From Vicugna pacos (Eukaryota; Chordata; Mammalia; Artiodactyla; Camelidae), in NCBI RefSeq assembly GCF_048564905.1, contig NC_132995.1:880501-944500 (forward strand): 64,000 bases of DNA, written 5' to 3'. Made by a program: the position numbers and the translations under genes. The stretch's first letter is position 1, and every line of letters begins with the position of its first letter. Shown piece by piece: positions 11,790-25,676 of the stretch. A model generated the notes under the pieces. That model was not told the origin of the DNA. It saw only the letters and a program-made list of their open reading frames with translations, and did no database searches.

Positions 11790-14000
11790 TAAGGACCAGG
11801 TGAGAGGAGATCAAGATGGCAGAGTAAGAGGACATGGCACTCACTTCCCATGAACACATCAAATATGCGTCTAGATGTGGAGCAATTCTCACTGAAAACT
11901 GACTGGAATCCGGCAGAAGGACTCCTGCACAACCAAGGCTGTAAGAAAGATCCGCACATAATTGAGTGGGATGGGAAGACACGCGACTGGGTCAGGACTG
12001 TGGGACTTGGAGGACACTGAAATTGCCCAGGCAACACTCCCATCCTGGGAATGAGTGGGTCAAGCCACAGACTCGGCTTCCCTATGGTCTGTGTGGTGGA
12101 GAGAAGACTCCTTGCTGGTTGGAAAACCACAGTGACATGTGGAGAGCCTGGAGAAGCCTGGAATCTGATTGAGAGCAGTGTACATGCCCCCGCCTGCCCC
12201 TGAGCCCAGGCAAAGAGAGCTGTGCTTTAGCAGCTCTCACACACACCCCAGCCAGAGCGGAGCCAATGCTCTGGCCGCGCTGACTGCATGCCGCAGCATG
12301 GCACTGTGTCTGCGGCAGCCAGGAGCTGGGAAACTCTCAACCCTGGGATGCAGAGCTGACCCGGTCCTGGGCAAGAGCCTGAGTAGGACTTCGGCAGCAT
12401 TGTTGGTACTTCCTCCACCGGTGCCTCAGACGCAGCCCAGATTTCTGATGGCAGCTGCTTGGCTACAGCTCATCCACTTCACGGTATATGCAGGGTAGCC
12501 ACCCAGGCCTAGCTCCTCCCCTGTGGAGTGGTATCACTAAAGGGTGGGAGTGGCGGTGGCTGGAGACACTATCCCCTGCTAGAGACCACGCGGTGTTGTC
12601 CCCAAGGCAGGGTGGAGAGAGGTCTGCTCTAGCAGCTGCTGAGTTTAGCATGACCTGCTTGCCAGGTGCCCCAGTCCAGTGCACCCCTGACCGACCCAGG
12701 CCAATGCTCTGTCTTGCTCATACCATGTAACAGTACAGCATTTGACGTGGGACAGCCACAACAGGGGAACAGACTTGACCTTGGGCTGCACCTCAGTGTA
12801 GCCATGGATGCCTATACAGGCAGCCACCTGGCTTCTCTGTGCACAGAAGTCCCACTTGCTTCAGCACTCCCCTCTTCTGGGGCAAAGGTCTCAGTCTGGG
12901 AGAGGGAAGAACAAACACTTAAAGGGAAAAGAGCCAGCCCTGGTCCAGCCCCCATGGCTTTTGTTCCAACAACACACCTGACAAGGTGGTGATGGCCACT
13001 GAGCAGAGAGGAAGTTGCACCTCAGGCTGGGTGCTAGCTCTAGCCCCTCCATCTCCAGCTGCCCTGGTTACTAAGTAATAGCTGCCCACACACCCTGAGG
13101 AAAGACTTGACTGGCAGCCACATCAAATCCAGCCCTCCCTCCAAAAGCACTAGGTACACACAGTCTGCATAGGGACACTCTCACATAAGGACACACTTTC
13201 AAGACCACAATACGTAACTGTTTCACCTATTTTTCAGAGACAGAGGAAGTTACATAAAATGAAAAGGCAGAGGAACTATGCTGAGTTGAAAGAGCAAGAG
13301 AAAATCCATAAAAAATAAAGATAAACATTTTACCAGATAAATAATTCAAAAACATTGGCAATAAAAATATTAACTGAACTAGAAAAGAGAACTGACCTAG
13401 CATTAAACATTTTAACAAAGAACTAGAAAATATAAAAAACACACAATCAAAAATAAGTAATTCAATAGCAGAAATAAAGAGCACACTAGGAGTAATGAAT
13501 AGCACAATAAGTAATACGGAAGATCGCACAGGTGATCTGGGAGAGAGAAGACTAGAAATCACCCAATCAGAGCAGCAGAAGGCAAAGCACATTTTTCAAA
13601 AATGAAAGCAACCTAAGAGACCTCTAAGATAACATTTAGAATTTGAACATTCAAATTATAGGAGTTTCAGAAGAAGAAAGAGAAAGTGACTGAACATGTA
13701 TTGACTAAATTATGGCTGAAAACTTACCTAACATGAAAAAGGAAAGATATCCAGGTACAGGAAGTACAGAGGGTCCCAAACAAGATGAACCTAAGTAGAC
13801 CTACCCCAGGACATATCATAATTAAAATGACAAAAGTTAAAGAGAGCATTCTAAATGAGGCAGGAGAAAAACAAAGTCATATACAAAGGAATCCCCACGA
13901 GGAAATCAGACTTCTCCGTAGACATTTGGCAGGCCAGAAGCAGTTGGCATGATATATTCAAAGTGCTGAAAGGGAGATTTGGTGTCTATAAGCATTATTT
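11790..14000 (+). mobile_element. L1 5' UTR and ORF1-region relic, copy 1
   Basis: It starts GGAGATCAAGATGGCAGAGT, a typical artiodactyl L1 5' leader, followed by a GC-rich 5' UTR and then A-rich ORF1-like sequence (for example 13,480-13,620). The ORF1 frame is broken and ORF2 is absent. The same insertion is present at 42,960 in copy 2, so it predates the duplication. Confidence 0.75.
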
Positions 14001-15077
14001 CTTTTAATTGATAAAGAAGATTATCTTAAATAAAGGAAATTCAAATTTTGCCCAGGAACACTGAAATGAGACAATTGTAAGGCATAGTAAAGCAAAAGCA
14101 AATGCTCCTCATCATAGACGGTTAAATGAAGTTTAACAGCAGAGACACGCTGCAGACCGAGAGAAAAGCTAATACCATAACTAATGCAATTCACACAATG
14201 TGTATCTTGCTAATGTAATAGCATGCAGGTGACAATCTGTCTAAAATTCCTCTGATACCTTCAAAGTACTTTTAAGTTAATAAAAATGAATACGTTTAAA
14301 ACATACAATGAAGAGAATTTGCCTTGAACATGGTATATTGTTTTAGCATAATTTACTGCTATAGAAATCTACAATTAGTTCAATTAGACATACAAGATGT
14401 CTGTAAACACAAACATGGAATCATTTAAAATGTGAAGTAGTTGGGAAAATAAGGTATTTTGTTGTATTAGTATGTTAGAGACTTAGTTGAAAAAAACAGA
14501 GCTAAATGCTGACCACACAGAGAGATCTAATAAAAAGATCTAAAGCTAAAAACAGACAACCATCTTACATCAAATATCTATTTTTTTTGTAATTTGGGGA
14601 AAATTATAACCACATAAGGCACAGGTGATAGGTCATTTTATTTCTAAAAAATGAAATAACATAAGTGAAATACACCACAAATAAAATTGAACCATAATGA
14701 AATACACAAAGATGTAGAATATAAAAGTGAAAACTATTGATGATCACTTCAGTAGTGATACTAATCAGACAAAAGTTGATAAAGATGCAGGCCATGTGCA
14801 GGAAGAGTCAGTAATGAGAAAAGGTAAGAATTTGTAAAATATATGTCTCACAAATGAACAAAAATGTAAATGAAAATTTAAAATATTCTATCATTTTAAA
14901 CTAACATACATTAAGTTGCCCACATTTTATTTTAGGTCAAGTTCTTATCATGGGGGCTTTACTTTTTTTCCATTTTCTCTCATAAATTTCAATTAACCAA
15001 AAGGATATACAGTAAGTAGTTCTTTAAAATAACCCAACCATGTTAAAAAATATTGAAATACTAAGTTGAAAATATTC

Positions 15078-15080
<3 letters not shown>

Positions 15081-15114
<34 letters not shown>
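15081..15114. repeat. (TA)n microsatellite
   Basis: About seventeen uninterrupted TA units. Confidence 0.95.
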
Positions 15115-15119
<5 letters not shown>

Positions 15120-15197
15120 CCTTGAATAGATTCATCAATCACTTTTACACAAAGATAGTTCCTAATAGCCCTCAGGTTTCTTTTTTTAAGATATTAA

Positions 15198-15746
<549 letters not shown>

Positions 15747-15794
15747 CTGCTGAGTGTCATAAATAAAGCTCTAGAACCACCAAAAAAAAAAAAA

Positions 15795-15803
15795 ATGCAA
15801 ATC
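15795..15803 (+). repeat. Target-site duplication, right copy (RPL31 retrocopy)
   Basis: ATGCAAATC directly follows the poly-A tail and matches 15,335-15,343. Confidence 0.8.
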
Positions 15804-16389
15804 AACCACTGGAAATTCCAGGGCTGGGCAGGGAAAGTGCTGATCCAAGTATTAGGAATCCTGTGTGGTCCAAGGACATGAAATGTCATATGTAACAAAA
15901 AAATGTATCATGGAACTAGCACAATGAGTGAAAATAAGAGCAGGAGAAAGGGTAAAAACTAGAAGTCTTTGGAAGAGAAATCATAATATTTAAATTAGAA
16001 AATGTAGACCAATAGATATGGCATGAGCGTTTCTTATGCCACAGAGACCACTTTGCTGTGGTTATCGAACCTTGCAGCCCTTGAAGAACTGAGGTAATTT
16101 CCAGGTATTGATGGCTCATGATTTCCCCTGATCACAGAGGTTCTGTGATTTAATTAAGCGTCCCTGCTCTCAAAGGCCAATAGATGAACTTGCCTGCCAA
16201 TGAGGGTATTTGGACTAAAGTTTTGGGTTTATTTTTACACTTAAAAAAATTTTTTTAAATTTGGGGGGAGGTAATTTGGTCTAATGTTTTTTGATTCAAA
16301 ATTTAGTATAAGAAACTTCTTACACTAAATAATTGTGGCAGTGGGGAAAGGGAGAGACCGAGATTGGAGATTTTGGAGGACTGATAAAT
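15804..16389. other. Spacer, no gene seen
   Basis: Unassigned AT-rich DNA. A GGGGGGAGGTAATTTGGTC string at 16,262-16,280 resembles the distal part of the local SINE, but too little remains to call it. Confidence 0.4.
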
Positions 16390-16562
16390 AAGTTTATACT
16401 GTATAGCACAGGGAACCATATTCAATATCTTGTAGTAACCTATGGCGAAGAAGAATATAAGAACAAATGTATGTATGTTCCTATGTGACTCAAGTATTGT
16501 GCTGTACGCCAGAAATTAACACAACATTGCAAACTGACTGTACTTCAATAAAAATATATTCC
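16390..16562 (+). mobile_element. L1 3' end (sense)
   Basis: Contains the CTGTATAGCACAGGGAAC and TATTCAATATCTTGTAGT motifs and ends CTGTACTTCAATAAAAATA. This is the typical 3' terminus of artiodactyl/camelid L1, here 5'-truncated. Confidence 0.85.
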
Positions 16563-16679
16563 AGAGGATTCCAGAGGGAACTTGGTGAGGCCTTTTTCTC
16601 TCTGGACGTTCTTCAAGTCCAGGGGTCACGTCTCATCTGAGGTCGCATTTCAGAGGGGACAGTGAGAATAGGAGGCGGG

Positions 16680-17340
16680 GTGGGGGTGAGGGAAACCACA
16701 CTAGGGAGCGGAGACCCATGGGGTCCAGCAGGACAGCAGCGGGCGGGACCGGGAGGCACTTAGAGACATTCGCGCCCCAGCGGAGGCCGTTTAGGAAAGG
16801 CCTAGGGGTTGAGACAAGCCTGTGTCCCCTCGGTGGCTCAGGAGGCGGAGTCTTCTGTTTATTTGTTTGTTTCAGGCGGCGGAGTCTTGATTCGAAATCC
16901 CGAAGGTTTGCCCCAAGGCTTCATCCCACCCCCGGCGAGTCCCCGCTCCTCCCGGCCCGGTGAGTCCTCCTTGCCGGCCCGAGGCCGCGCTCCGAAGAGA
17001 AAGAAAGGAAAGGAGCTCTGCGGTGCCCGGGTCCCATGGGATCCCGAGGGTCCGACTTCCCGCGCCCGGGCCTGCGGAGCCCTAGTCGGCCCGCCGGCAC
17101 TCCCGCCGGGACCACCTCACGGCAGTCCCGCAGGACGGGAAGCAGCCCAAACCCTGCGGCCCGATACACCTGCCACCGGAAGTGATCCTTCTTCGGAGGC
17201 TGAGAGGGCACGGGGGGCGTCGGAAGAGGACTGAGAAGCGCAGAGCGAGCCCTGAAGACCACGCAGTTTCCATGCCTTGGGGAGGCGCCCTGCAGGGACC
17301 GAGGGGCCAGCGGTAGCCCCGAGTCAGACTCCGTGGTGTG
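16680..17340. promoter_or_regulatory. Unassigned CpG island and promoter-like block
   Basis: GC- and CpG-rich DNA in an AT-rich neighbourhood. It holds a near-ideal ETS/GABPA site (ACCGGAAGTG, about 17,175-17,184), several GC boxes and a possible splice donor (CCCG|GTGAGTCC near 16,960). It lies about 1.8 kb before the gene B promoter. Open frames run through it on both strands, as is usual in CpG islands, but show no known domain. It could be an alternative first exon of gene B or the start of a divergent non-coding transcript. Confidence 0.5.
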
Positions 17341-18680
17341 TACAGACGAGGTACAATAATTCAAAACCTAAAGGGAGGGGGCAGCTTTTAGGTGGACAAG
17401 GCGTCCTGATAAGGAGCTGTTAGGCATAAGATGAGGAAGTAGATTTTGATTGTGCGAGATCTATTAAGTAAGGAAAGAAAAGGACAGACCTGTATACAGA
17501 GTGACTTTATTTTTACTAAACAACAACAAAAAACACTTGTGTCAGAATACATATCGTGGTGCAAGCACTCATAGAGGGTGTATTCAAGTGCAAAAGAATT
17601 GTAAAAACATACCATGTTGCGAACTTTGTTTTTCTCCATGAGACTTTTCACTTTCTTTTTCATAAATTTGTGTACTGTAGTGCACCTTTATTAACAATGG
17701 TCATCCTGATATTTTATTCATAAAGTTGCAGAGTATATTGAAAAACAAATGTATATGTGTAAAACAATTTTATATTCTATTGAAACAACAGTTCCATGTT
17801 TTAGGGATAGATCAGCTGTTGGGTGCACCCCCAGGCCTGCAAGCCTCCTAATGGCCCAGCCTGAAGACGGAAGAAAGAGCTCAGAGACAGCTACAGAGAC
17901 ATCCATGGCTTAATGGGGAGGGGATCTTACCCAAAGCAAGGCCCCGAGGAGCATTCCACCGTGGTCAGTAGACAGCAAGCAGGATATGACAGCTGTCTTA
18001 ACAACTTACAGGGGAGAGGGAGGTTACCAGCTTTAGAGGGAATCACTGTCAGGTTGGCTTATATGTTATCAGGGACATCAGCAGAGGAACATACCCCTTA
18101 CTGCGCCTTTCATGAAATATCCGAGTGAAGACCTTTTGACTTAGGTTAGAACAATCACCAGCTGGGGCAGGCAGCAACTCTGTAGACATTTACTGAATAG
18201 GCACTTTGATTAAGAGGGAAGGTCAGTGAGGTGAGTAGGGTGTAGGTGAAGCAGGGACTAGTGGTGCAGGGGAGGTACAAAGAGCAAAAGAACAGCCTTC
18301 GTGGGTGGCCTGATCGTACACCAGCGTTTCTCCCTGAGTTGGACACTATCACTGACTATACAGGCAGGAGAGCCTTTTCTGTGGGCACCAGAAGTAGTGC
18401 CTTCCCCTTTATCCATCTGCTATAGTGCTGCCCAATATCTCCTCTCCACCTTCTGGTCATGGTCACGTCTATTTTCTTGTCCCTGACCAAAGCTTCCAAA
18501 ATGACTTTCATACCTCAGGCTGCATGTATTTTAAGAGCAATAGGATAACGTTTATGTGTTTCCTGTTACCAGTGGCTATCAACTTGGGTTGGATTCACGG
18601 AGTCTGAGATAACGTCCAAACACTTGTGATCAGGAGCATCTAAGGCTCTTCAATCCTCTTAAACCCCTCCGCCGTGCTTG
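17341..18680. other. Spacer between CpG islands; unassigned
   Basis: No gene or confidently named repeat. 17,760-18,300 has repeat-like composition, possibly an old LTR, but I cannot place it. Confidence 0.35.
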
Positions 18681-18689
18681 CCCCGCCCC

Positions 18690-19330
18690 TTCGTAAGGAT
18701 GAATCCCTACCCCGCCCTAGAGGTCATTTCCCAGCGCCCCCGAGACGCTCCTTGTCTTTTCCCCAGGTGGTCCCGGTGTTCAGTGCCCTTCCCTGAGGCC
18801 TTAGCACTACCTTACCCAGAAGATTGTGCGCCAAGGGGCAGAGGCCATAGCCCAATGACAGTCCAGAAAGGAGGCGTTTCCGGGTCAGCAAACATTTCGT
18901 TGAGGGGCTTCCGGCGGCTTCCTGACGGCCATTTTGGTTGCTGTGGAGTCCGTTGATTGCGTGAGAGGGTCGCGTGTCCCGTGAGGGGAGCGACGTGACG
19001 GGCCTAGAGGGCGCAGGAGGAGGCTCTGTCCGCGCTGCACGGGTGCGGGTGTGAGGGTCGGGGACACCGCCGCCCGCGAGGGGTGTCGTTGCCGAGCCGA
19101 CCCGGTCACTCGGCTGCGGCCACTCTGCTCCGCGCAGAGGCTCGGATGGCGGCGGCTGCGCTGAGGGACGCGGCTCAGGTAAGTGCTGCTGCTGCGGGTT
19201 CTCCCCTGCCCGTTTCCCACCCAGACAGTAACGCCCCGAGCGGGGGGCGCCTGTTTCCGTCTCTTTAGCCCAGGCCCCTGGTCAAGGACCGAGGCCTTCG
19301 GGACGGGGCCCCTGTTTCTGCCCACCAGTG
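18690..19330 (+). promoter_or_regulatory. CpG-island promoter of gene B
   Basis: CpG-rich block ending at exon 1. It has an inverted ETS site (CTTCCGG, 18,908-18,914), a YY1-type site (GCCATTTT, 18,928-18,935) and a TATA-less context, a common arrangement for KRAB-ZNF promoters. The transcription start is probably near 18,900-19,000, but no initiator decides it. Confidence 0.7.
19146..19178 (+). CDS. KRAB zinc-finger gene B, coding exon 1
   Basis: Eleven codons, MAAAALRDAAQ, followed by a perfect donor (CAG|GTAAGTG). The sequence closely matches the first exon of ZNF419-type genes (MAAAALRDPAQ from memory). The ATG sits in a CGGATGGCGG context inside the CpG island. It ends in phase 0, which fits the phase-0 start of the KRAB exon at 20,290. 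This is the N-terminal cap ahead of the KRAB repressor domain. Confidence 0.85.
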
Positions 19331-20253
19331 TCTTGCGGTGTCGGTGGGGCTTGGAGAGGCAAGTGAACCGGGAACTTCGGGGAACCTGGAGTCTGTCTTG
19401 TTTCTCCGAGGAACAAAGTTTGAGGCCCACTTGCACCTGGAGCGGTGCAGTAGTGATTGTACTATAATTCTTACGGCTCTGGGACCGTGGAGAGTTTTGA
19501 GCCAAGGAAGGATAAGGTCTGAGTAAGGTTTCAGAAATACTCCAGAGCTTGTTCAGTGGAAGTACAGAATGCAGGGGCCGATGAGGACACGGATGCAGAG
19601 GGCAGTTGCTTCTCCCAGGTCATAACAGGTAAGAGGTTGCAGTGAGGACTGAGGCACGGAGATTAGACAAGCAGTCTGAGGTTACCTGGCTGGTACCGGG
19701 CAGAGGTCCAGGAAGGCCTGAGCCCCTGGAGCACCGCCGTGGTCACTTTCCTCCATGGCCTGCCCTTCCCCACAGACTCCCAGGGCTGCAGAAGCAGTTT
19801 AATTAAGTGGGGTCTGTCCCAATCCTTCACTTCTTCTGAGCCCTGCGTACACATATGAGGTGTCTTTGGGGGCTCTTCGCCTGCCATTCTCCAAGTCTCT
19901 TAGTTTGGGGACCCTGGAGAACCCTGTGCTCAGGGTCCTGAGTCCAGGCCTGGGCATATGGAGGGGGTTGCCATTTCCCACCACCAATGGAATGAAGTTT
20001 GGAAGGTTACTGCTGGAACGCGTACCAGTTTGTGGAAAGGCACTAAAGTGAAGCTGAGCTAGTTTAGGTAATTTCTTGTGGAAATAAATAGCAGGGAGGA
20101 GGAGTTAGGTTTGAAATGACTGCCTGTGTATTCTGGAGGCCATGGGAGCTTCAGATCAGGGAGGGAGGTTTTCTTACCCAGGTCTTCAGGCTCCATCTGG
20201 TCAGGCAGTAGGGTAGATGTGTGGGAAGATGGGCTGTGGATTTTTGGGAGTGA

Positions 20254-20699
<446 letters not shown>

Positions 20700-20811
20700 C
20701 CTTTTTTTGGTGTGTTGGGAGGGTAGGTAATTAAGTTTATTTAGGTATTTTTTAAACTAAGTTTTTAATTTTAGAGCATATGCTGTACCAGTAGAGCTAT
20801 ACCCTTCCCCT
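20700..20811 (-). mobile_element. Decayed tRNA-derived SINE (antisense)
   Basis: GAGCTATACCCTTCCCC at the right end and GGGAGGGTAGGTAATTAAG at the left match the local SINE in reverse. The middle is degraded. Confidence 0.6.
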
Positions 20812-21194
20812 CTCAAGATCCTCAACCTTGCAGTCCGCCTGCTAGATGCCTCCTTGCTTGCTATCTGTTTGGCCATGTGACTGTCCAAATCCATAGTATC
20901 CAAGTTTTGACCCATTCCTCTACCCGGTATTGATTTGTGTCTGACTGTGCAAGAAACTTGTCACTGTCCTGGTCACTAGTAAAACAGACCATAAGCTGTT
21001 CTTACAAGACCCCTTTCCAAGGTTCCAATTCTTCCACATCCGTGCCAGCATCTGTTATTTTCTGTTCCTTGGATTATAGATATCCCAGTGGGTAGGAAGT
21101 AGTACATCTTTATTATTTTGATGGCATTTCCCTAGTGCTGTACTTATTGACCATTTGTATATCTTTAGAAAAACATCTGTTCAAGTCCTTTTTC

Positions 21195-22070
21195 ATTTTT
21201 TTTAATTGAAGTACAGTCAATTACAGTGTGTTAGTTTCTGGTGTATAGCTCAGTGTTCCAGTCATGCATATACATAAGTATACTCCTTTTCATATTTTTT
21301 CTCATTAAAGGTTATTAAAAGATATTGAACAGAGTTCCCTGTGCTATACAGAATAAACTTAAAAAAATCTATTTTTATACACTGTGGCTAACATTTGTAA
21401 ACCTCAAACTTCCAAATCCTTTTTTTTAAATCATGTTTTTTTGATTGTTGTTGAATTATAAGCTTTATTCACATATTCTGGATTTTAATCCCTTCTTGAA
21501 TCTGTGATTTGCATATGTTTTCTCCCATTATGTGGTTGCCTTTTTCACTGTGTTCATAGTGTTCTTTGATGTACAAAAGTTGTTCAGTTGATTTACCCCA
21601 TCATCACTGAGGTATAATGGACACATAATGTGTGTGTTAAAGTTATGCCACAATCATTGTTCAGTTTTGAAATCCTGTTTCTTTTTTGTTGCTTGTGCTT
21701 TGTTGTCATGGTCAAAAAATCATGGCTGAATCCACAGATGAAGCTTTTCTCCTTTTTTGTCCTAAGAATTTTATAGTTTCAGCTTTTACATTTAGGCCTC
21801 TGATACATTTTGAGTGAATTTTTATATAGGGTGTTAGGTAAGGGTCCAGCTTCATTCTTGTGTGTGTGCATATCCAGTTTTCTCAGCAACATTTTTTGAA
21901 AGCACTGTCCTTACTGAATGGTAATGGTCCTCCTATCAAAAATAAATCATATGTATGAGGGTTTATTTTTAGACTGTATTCTCTGTTCTATTCCATGGGA
22001 ATATGATTATGTCTTTATGGCAGTAGCAGTCTACTTTGATTATTGTAGCTTTGTAATAAGGTTTGAAATA
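21195..22070 (-). mobile_element. L1 3' part (antisense)
   Basis: TTGAAGTACAGTCAATTACAG, then GTTCCCTGTGCTATACAG, is the L1 3' terminus in reverse. It is followed by antisense ORF2-like sequence to about 22,070 and on past the SINE. The reading frames are broken. Confidence 0.75.
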
Positions 22071-22087
22071 AGGTGCTGTGAGTCCTT

Positions 22088-22211
22088 TTTTTTTTTCTTT
22101 TGTTTTCTTTTGGGGGGGCAAGTAGTTAGATTTTATTTATTTTTAATGGGGGTGCTGGGAATTGAACCCAGGACCTCATGCATGCTAGGCACACTGAGCT
22201 ATACCCTCCCC
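22088..22211 (-). mobile_element. tRNA-derived SINE (antisense) with exact target-site duplication
   Basis: GGGAATTGAACCCAGGACC (B box reversed) and GAGCTATACCCTCCCC are present. It is flanked by the 17-bp direct repeat AGGTGCTGTGAGTCCTT at 22,071-22,087 and 22,212-22,228. It inserted into the antisense L1. Confidence 0.95.
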
Positions 22212-22619
22212 AGGTGCTGTGAGTCCTTGAGCTTTGTTCTTTTTTCATAATTGTTTGGCTCTATGGAATCCCTTGAAAACATGAATTATAGACACATCAT
22301 TATCACTCAGTACCTGAAGTTTACATGAGTGTTCATTCTTGGTGTTGCACATTCTGTGGGCTTTCATAAATGTAGAATGATGTGTATCCACCATTATAGC
22401 GTCAGAGAGAATGTTTTCAATGCAGTAAAAGTCCTCTGTTCTCCACTGTTTATCCTTTCCTCCCCTGTACCCTTTGGTAAGCACTGATTATTTTTTCCAC
22501 TGTCTCCATAGTTTTCTGTTTTCCAGAATGTTACATAGTTGGCATCATACATTATGTAGCCTTTTCATCTTGGCTTCTTTCACTTAGTATATGCATTTAG
22601 GCTTTCTACATTTCTTCTT

Positions 22620-23125
22620 TTTTTTTTAATTTAAAATTGTAGTATAGTCAGTTTACAGTGTCAGTTTCTAGTGTACAGCATATCTCAGTCATACATGTAC
22701 ATACATACATTCGTTTTCACATTCTCATAGGTTATTACAAGATATTGAATATAGTGTCCTGTGATACACAGAAGAAACCTGTTTAATTTTTTATAGTAGT
22801 TAGTATCTGCAAATCTTGAACTCCCAATTTATACCTTCTCCCCCGTTTCCCGCTTCCCCCACCCCATAACCATAAGTTTGTTTTTTATATCTGAGATTCC
22901 ATTTCTGTTTTGTAAATAAATCCATTTGTGTCTTTTAAGATTCCACATATGAGTGATATCATACGGTATTTTTCTTTTTCTTCTTGGCTTACTTTACTTA
23001 GTATGACAATCTCCAGGTCTACCATGTTGTTGCAAAAGGCATTTTATTTTTTATGGCTGAGTCATATTCCATTGTGTAAATATACTGTAACTTTTTTATC
23101 CAGTCATCTTGATGAACATGTAGGT
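22620..23125 (-). mobile_element. L1 3' fragment (antisense) nested in an older L1
   Basis: A T-run, then CAGTTTACAGTGTCAG and the characteristic reversed L1 3' sequence. It is flanked by CTACATTTCTT on both sides (about 22,608 and 23,130), an apparent target-site duplication. Confidence 0.75.
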
Positions 23126-24290
23126 TGTTTCTACATTTCTTTTCATGACTTGATAGCTCACTGCAGTTTAGCTCCAAATAATGTTCCCTTTATCGGGATG
23201 TATGGTGTTCATCCACTCATCATCTGAAGGACTTCTTGAGTGCTTCCAAATTTTGGCAGTTAGGAATAAAGATGCTGTGAATATCTGTATGAAGGTTTTC
23301 ATATGGTTATAAGTTTTCAACTCTTTTGCATAAATAACAAGGAATAGGATTATTGGGTGATAGAAGAGTTCAGTTTTTTAAGAAATTACCAAACCATCTT
23401 TCAAGTGGGCTCTACATTTACTCATTCCAGCAAGCAATGGATGAAATTCCTGTAGCTCCACACCATTACCATCATTTGCTGTTGTCAGGTGTTTGGATCT
23501 TGTCCATTCTAATAAGAAGGTAATGGTATCTCATTTTGAGTCAATTTGCATTTCCTTGCATTTTTGTTTATGCTCAATAGTCATTTGTATATTTTAGTGA
23601 AGTGCCTTTATTGGTCTTTGGACCATTTTGTATTTGAGTTGTTTTCTTAGGAGTTTTTTTGCATTTAACATTTAGGTCTTTATGAGCCATTTTGGATTAA
23701 TTTTTGTGACACATGACAGGTTTGTGTCTAGATTTTTTTTTTTGCATGTGATGCTCAGTTCCAGTATCACTTACTAAAAAGTGTTACCTTTTCTCTGTTG
23801 TGTTGCCTTTGCTCATCTGTCAAAGATCAGTTGACTACATTTGTATGGGTCTATTTCTGGGCTCTCAATACTATTCATTGATCAGTTTGTCCATTCAGCA
23901 ATACCACACTGCCTTGAGGACTGTAGATACTGTCTTGAAGTTTAGTAGTGTCAGTCTGCCAGCTTTGTTCTTCTCCAGTATAGTGTTGGCTATTCTGGAA
24001 CTTTTTCCTCTCTATATAATATTAGGACCTATTTGTTTGTATTCACAATGTTACTTGCTGGGATTTTGGTTTGGACTGCATTGAGTCTGTAGATCAAGTA
24101 GAGAACAACCGACGTCTTGCAGTAATGGATCTTCCTATTTGTGAATGTTTAGTATCTTCCCATTTATTCTTTGATTTCTTTCATCAGAATTTTATAGTTT
24201 CTGTAATACAGGTTACATGTGTGTCTTGGTAGATTTATAACTATGTTTCTCTCACCTTTTTTTTTTTTTTTTGGTCCTATGCACATGGTA

Positions 24291-24436
24291 TGTTTTTTTG
24301 TTTTTTGGTGTGGGGAGAGGTAATTAGGTTTGTTTATTTGTTTATTTATTTATTTTTAGAGGAGGTACTGGGGATTGAACCCAGGACTTTGTATATGCTA
24401 AGCATGTGCTCTACCAGTTGAGCTATATCCTCCCCC
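24291..24436 (-). mobile_element. tRNA-derived SINE (antisense)
   Basis: GGGGATTGAACCCAGGAC and GAGCTATATCCTCCCCC, with a TTTATTTATTTATTT tail region on the left. Confidence 0.9.
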
Positions 24437-25545
24437 TGTGATATTATGTCTTTAATTTCAGATTTAACTTGTTCATTGCTGGTATATAGGAAAGTAATTG
24501 ACTTTTGTGTATTAATCTTGTATCCTGAAACTTTGCAATAGTTGTTTTTTAGTTCCTGAATTTTTTTTTGTTTTCTGTTTTTGTGTTTTTTACATGGTTG
24601 ATCCTGTTATCTGAAAATGAGGACAGTTTTATTCCTTCTTCCCAATCAATATACCTCTTATGTACCTTTCTCATCTCATTGCATTAATTATGGGTTCCAG
24701 TACAAAGTTGAAAAAGAATGGTAAGAGGGAACACCATTACCTTCTTCATCTTAGTGTGACAGCTTCTTTAGTAAGTATGATGACAGCTATAGGGTTTCAT
24801 TTAGATTATCAAATTGAATTTTTCCTTTATTTTTAGTTTACTAGGAGATGTAGATTTTTGTCATGTGAATGGATATCGGATTTTGTCTGTCCTTTTGCTA
24901 CACTTACTGATGAGGTCATCTGTTTTTAACCTATTGACATGAATTATATTGATTTTCAAATGTTAAACCAGCCTTCTATACCTGTCATAAATCCCACTTG
25001 ATCTTGGTGTCTGATTCTTTTTACACAGTGTTTGAATCAACTTAGTAATATTTCATGAGAATTTTTTCATCTGTGTTCTTGAGAGATACTGAGCTATACT
25101 TTTTGGTATATCTTGTTTGGCATTAGAGTAAAGCTGTCTCCATGGAATGAGTTAGGAAGTATTCCCTCCATTTTTATTTTCTGAAAGAAATTGTAGAGAA
25201 TCATAATCTCTTCTTTATATGGTTGACAGAATTCACCAGAGAACCAATTTGGGCCAGTTCTGTTTGGGAAGGTTATTCATGATTGTTTCAATACGTTGAT
25301 AGATGTAGACCTGTTCAGATTTTCTATTTCTTCTTGTGTGGGTTTTGGTAGACTGTATCTTTCAGTTGATGTAAGTTATCAAATTTATGGGCATATTTTG
25401 TTATTATCCTTTTAATGTCCATGGTATCTGTAGTGATGTTTCCTCTTTCATTTTGGATATTGGTAATTAGTGTCCTCATTTTTTCTTCTTTAGCCTGACT
25501 AGAATTTTTTAATTTTTATTTTATTGGTGTTAAGGAACCAGCTTT

Positions 25546-25676
25546 GAGGGGAGGATAATGCTCAGTGGTAGAGCTCTTGCTTTGCATGCACAAGGTCTTG
25601 GATTCAGTCCACAGTACCTCCATTTATTTAAAAAACAAAAACAAAAACAAACAAAACAACAACCTTAAAGAAAAAT
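25546..25676 (+). mobile_element. tRNA-derived SINE (sense)
   Basis: GCTCAGTGGTAGAGC, then GATTCAGTCCACAGTACC, and an A-rich tail with CAAAA units. The flanks AAGGAACCAGCTTT and AAAGAATCAGCTTT form a target-site duplication. Confidence 0.9.

Larger units (their letters stand above)
1..14000. repeat. Tandem segmental duplication, copy 1 (contains gene A last exon)
   Basis: This stretch aligns by eye, in the same orientation, with about 29,240-44,160. Matching landmarks are the L1-derived intron (51 with 29,242; 690 with 32,600; 2,100 with 33,690), the zinc-finger exon (4,398 with 35,829), the 3' flank (7,141 with 39,071; 8,161 with 40,230; 10,024 with 41,170) and an L1 5' region (11,790 with 42,960). 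Homology fades near 14,000. The left boundary is outside the window. By eye the copies share roughly four bases in five. Copy 1 alone carries an L1 fragment (1,771-2,030), an LTR (9,165-10,022) and a SINE (11,133-11,238). Confidence 0.85.

Noticed and set aside
16809-17364. Open frames of 141-147 codons in the CpG island
   Set aside because: GC-rich islands lack stops by composition. There is no domain, no conserved start context and no support from the opposite frames.
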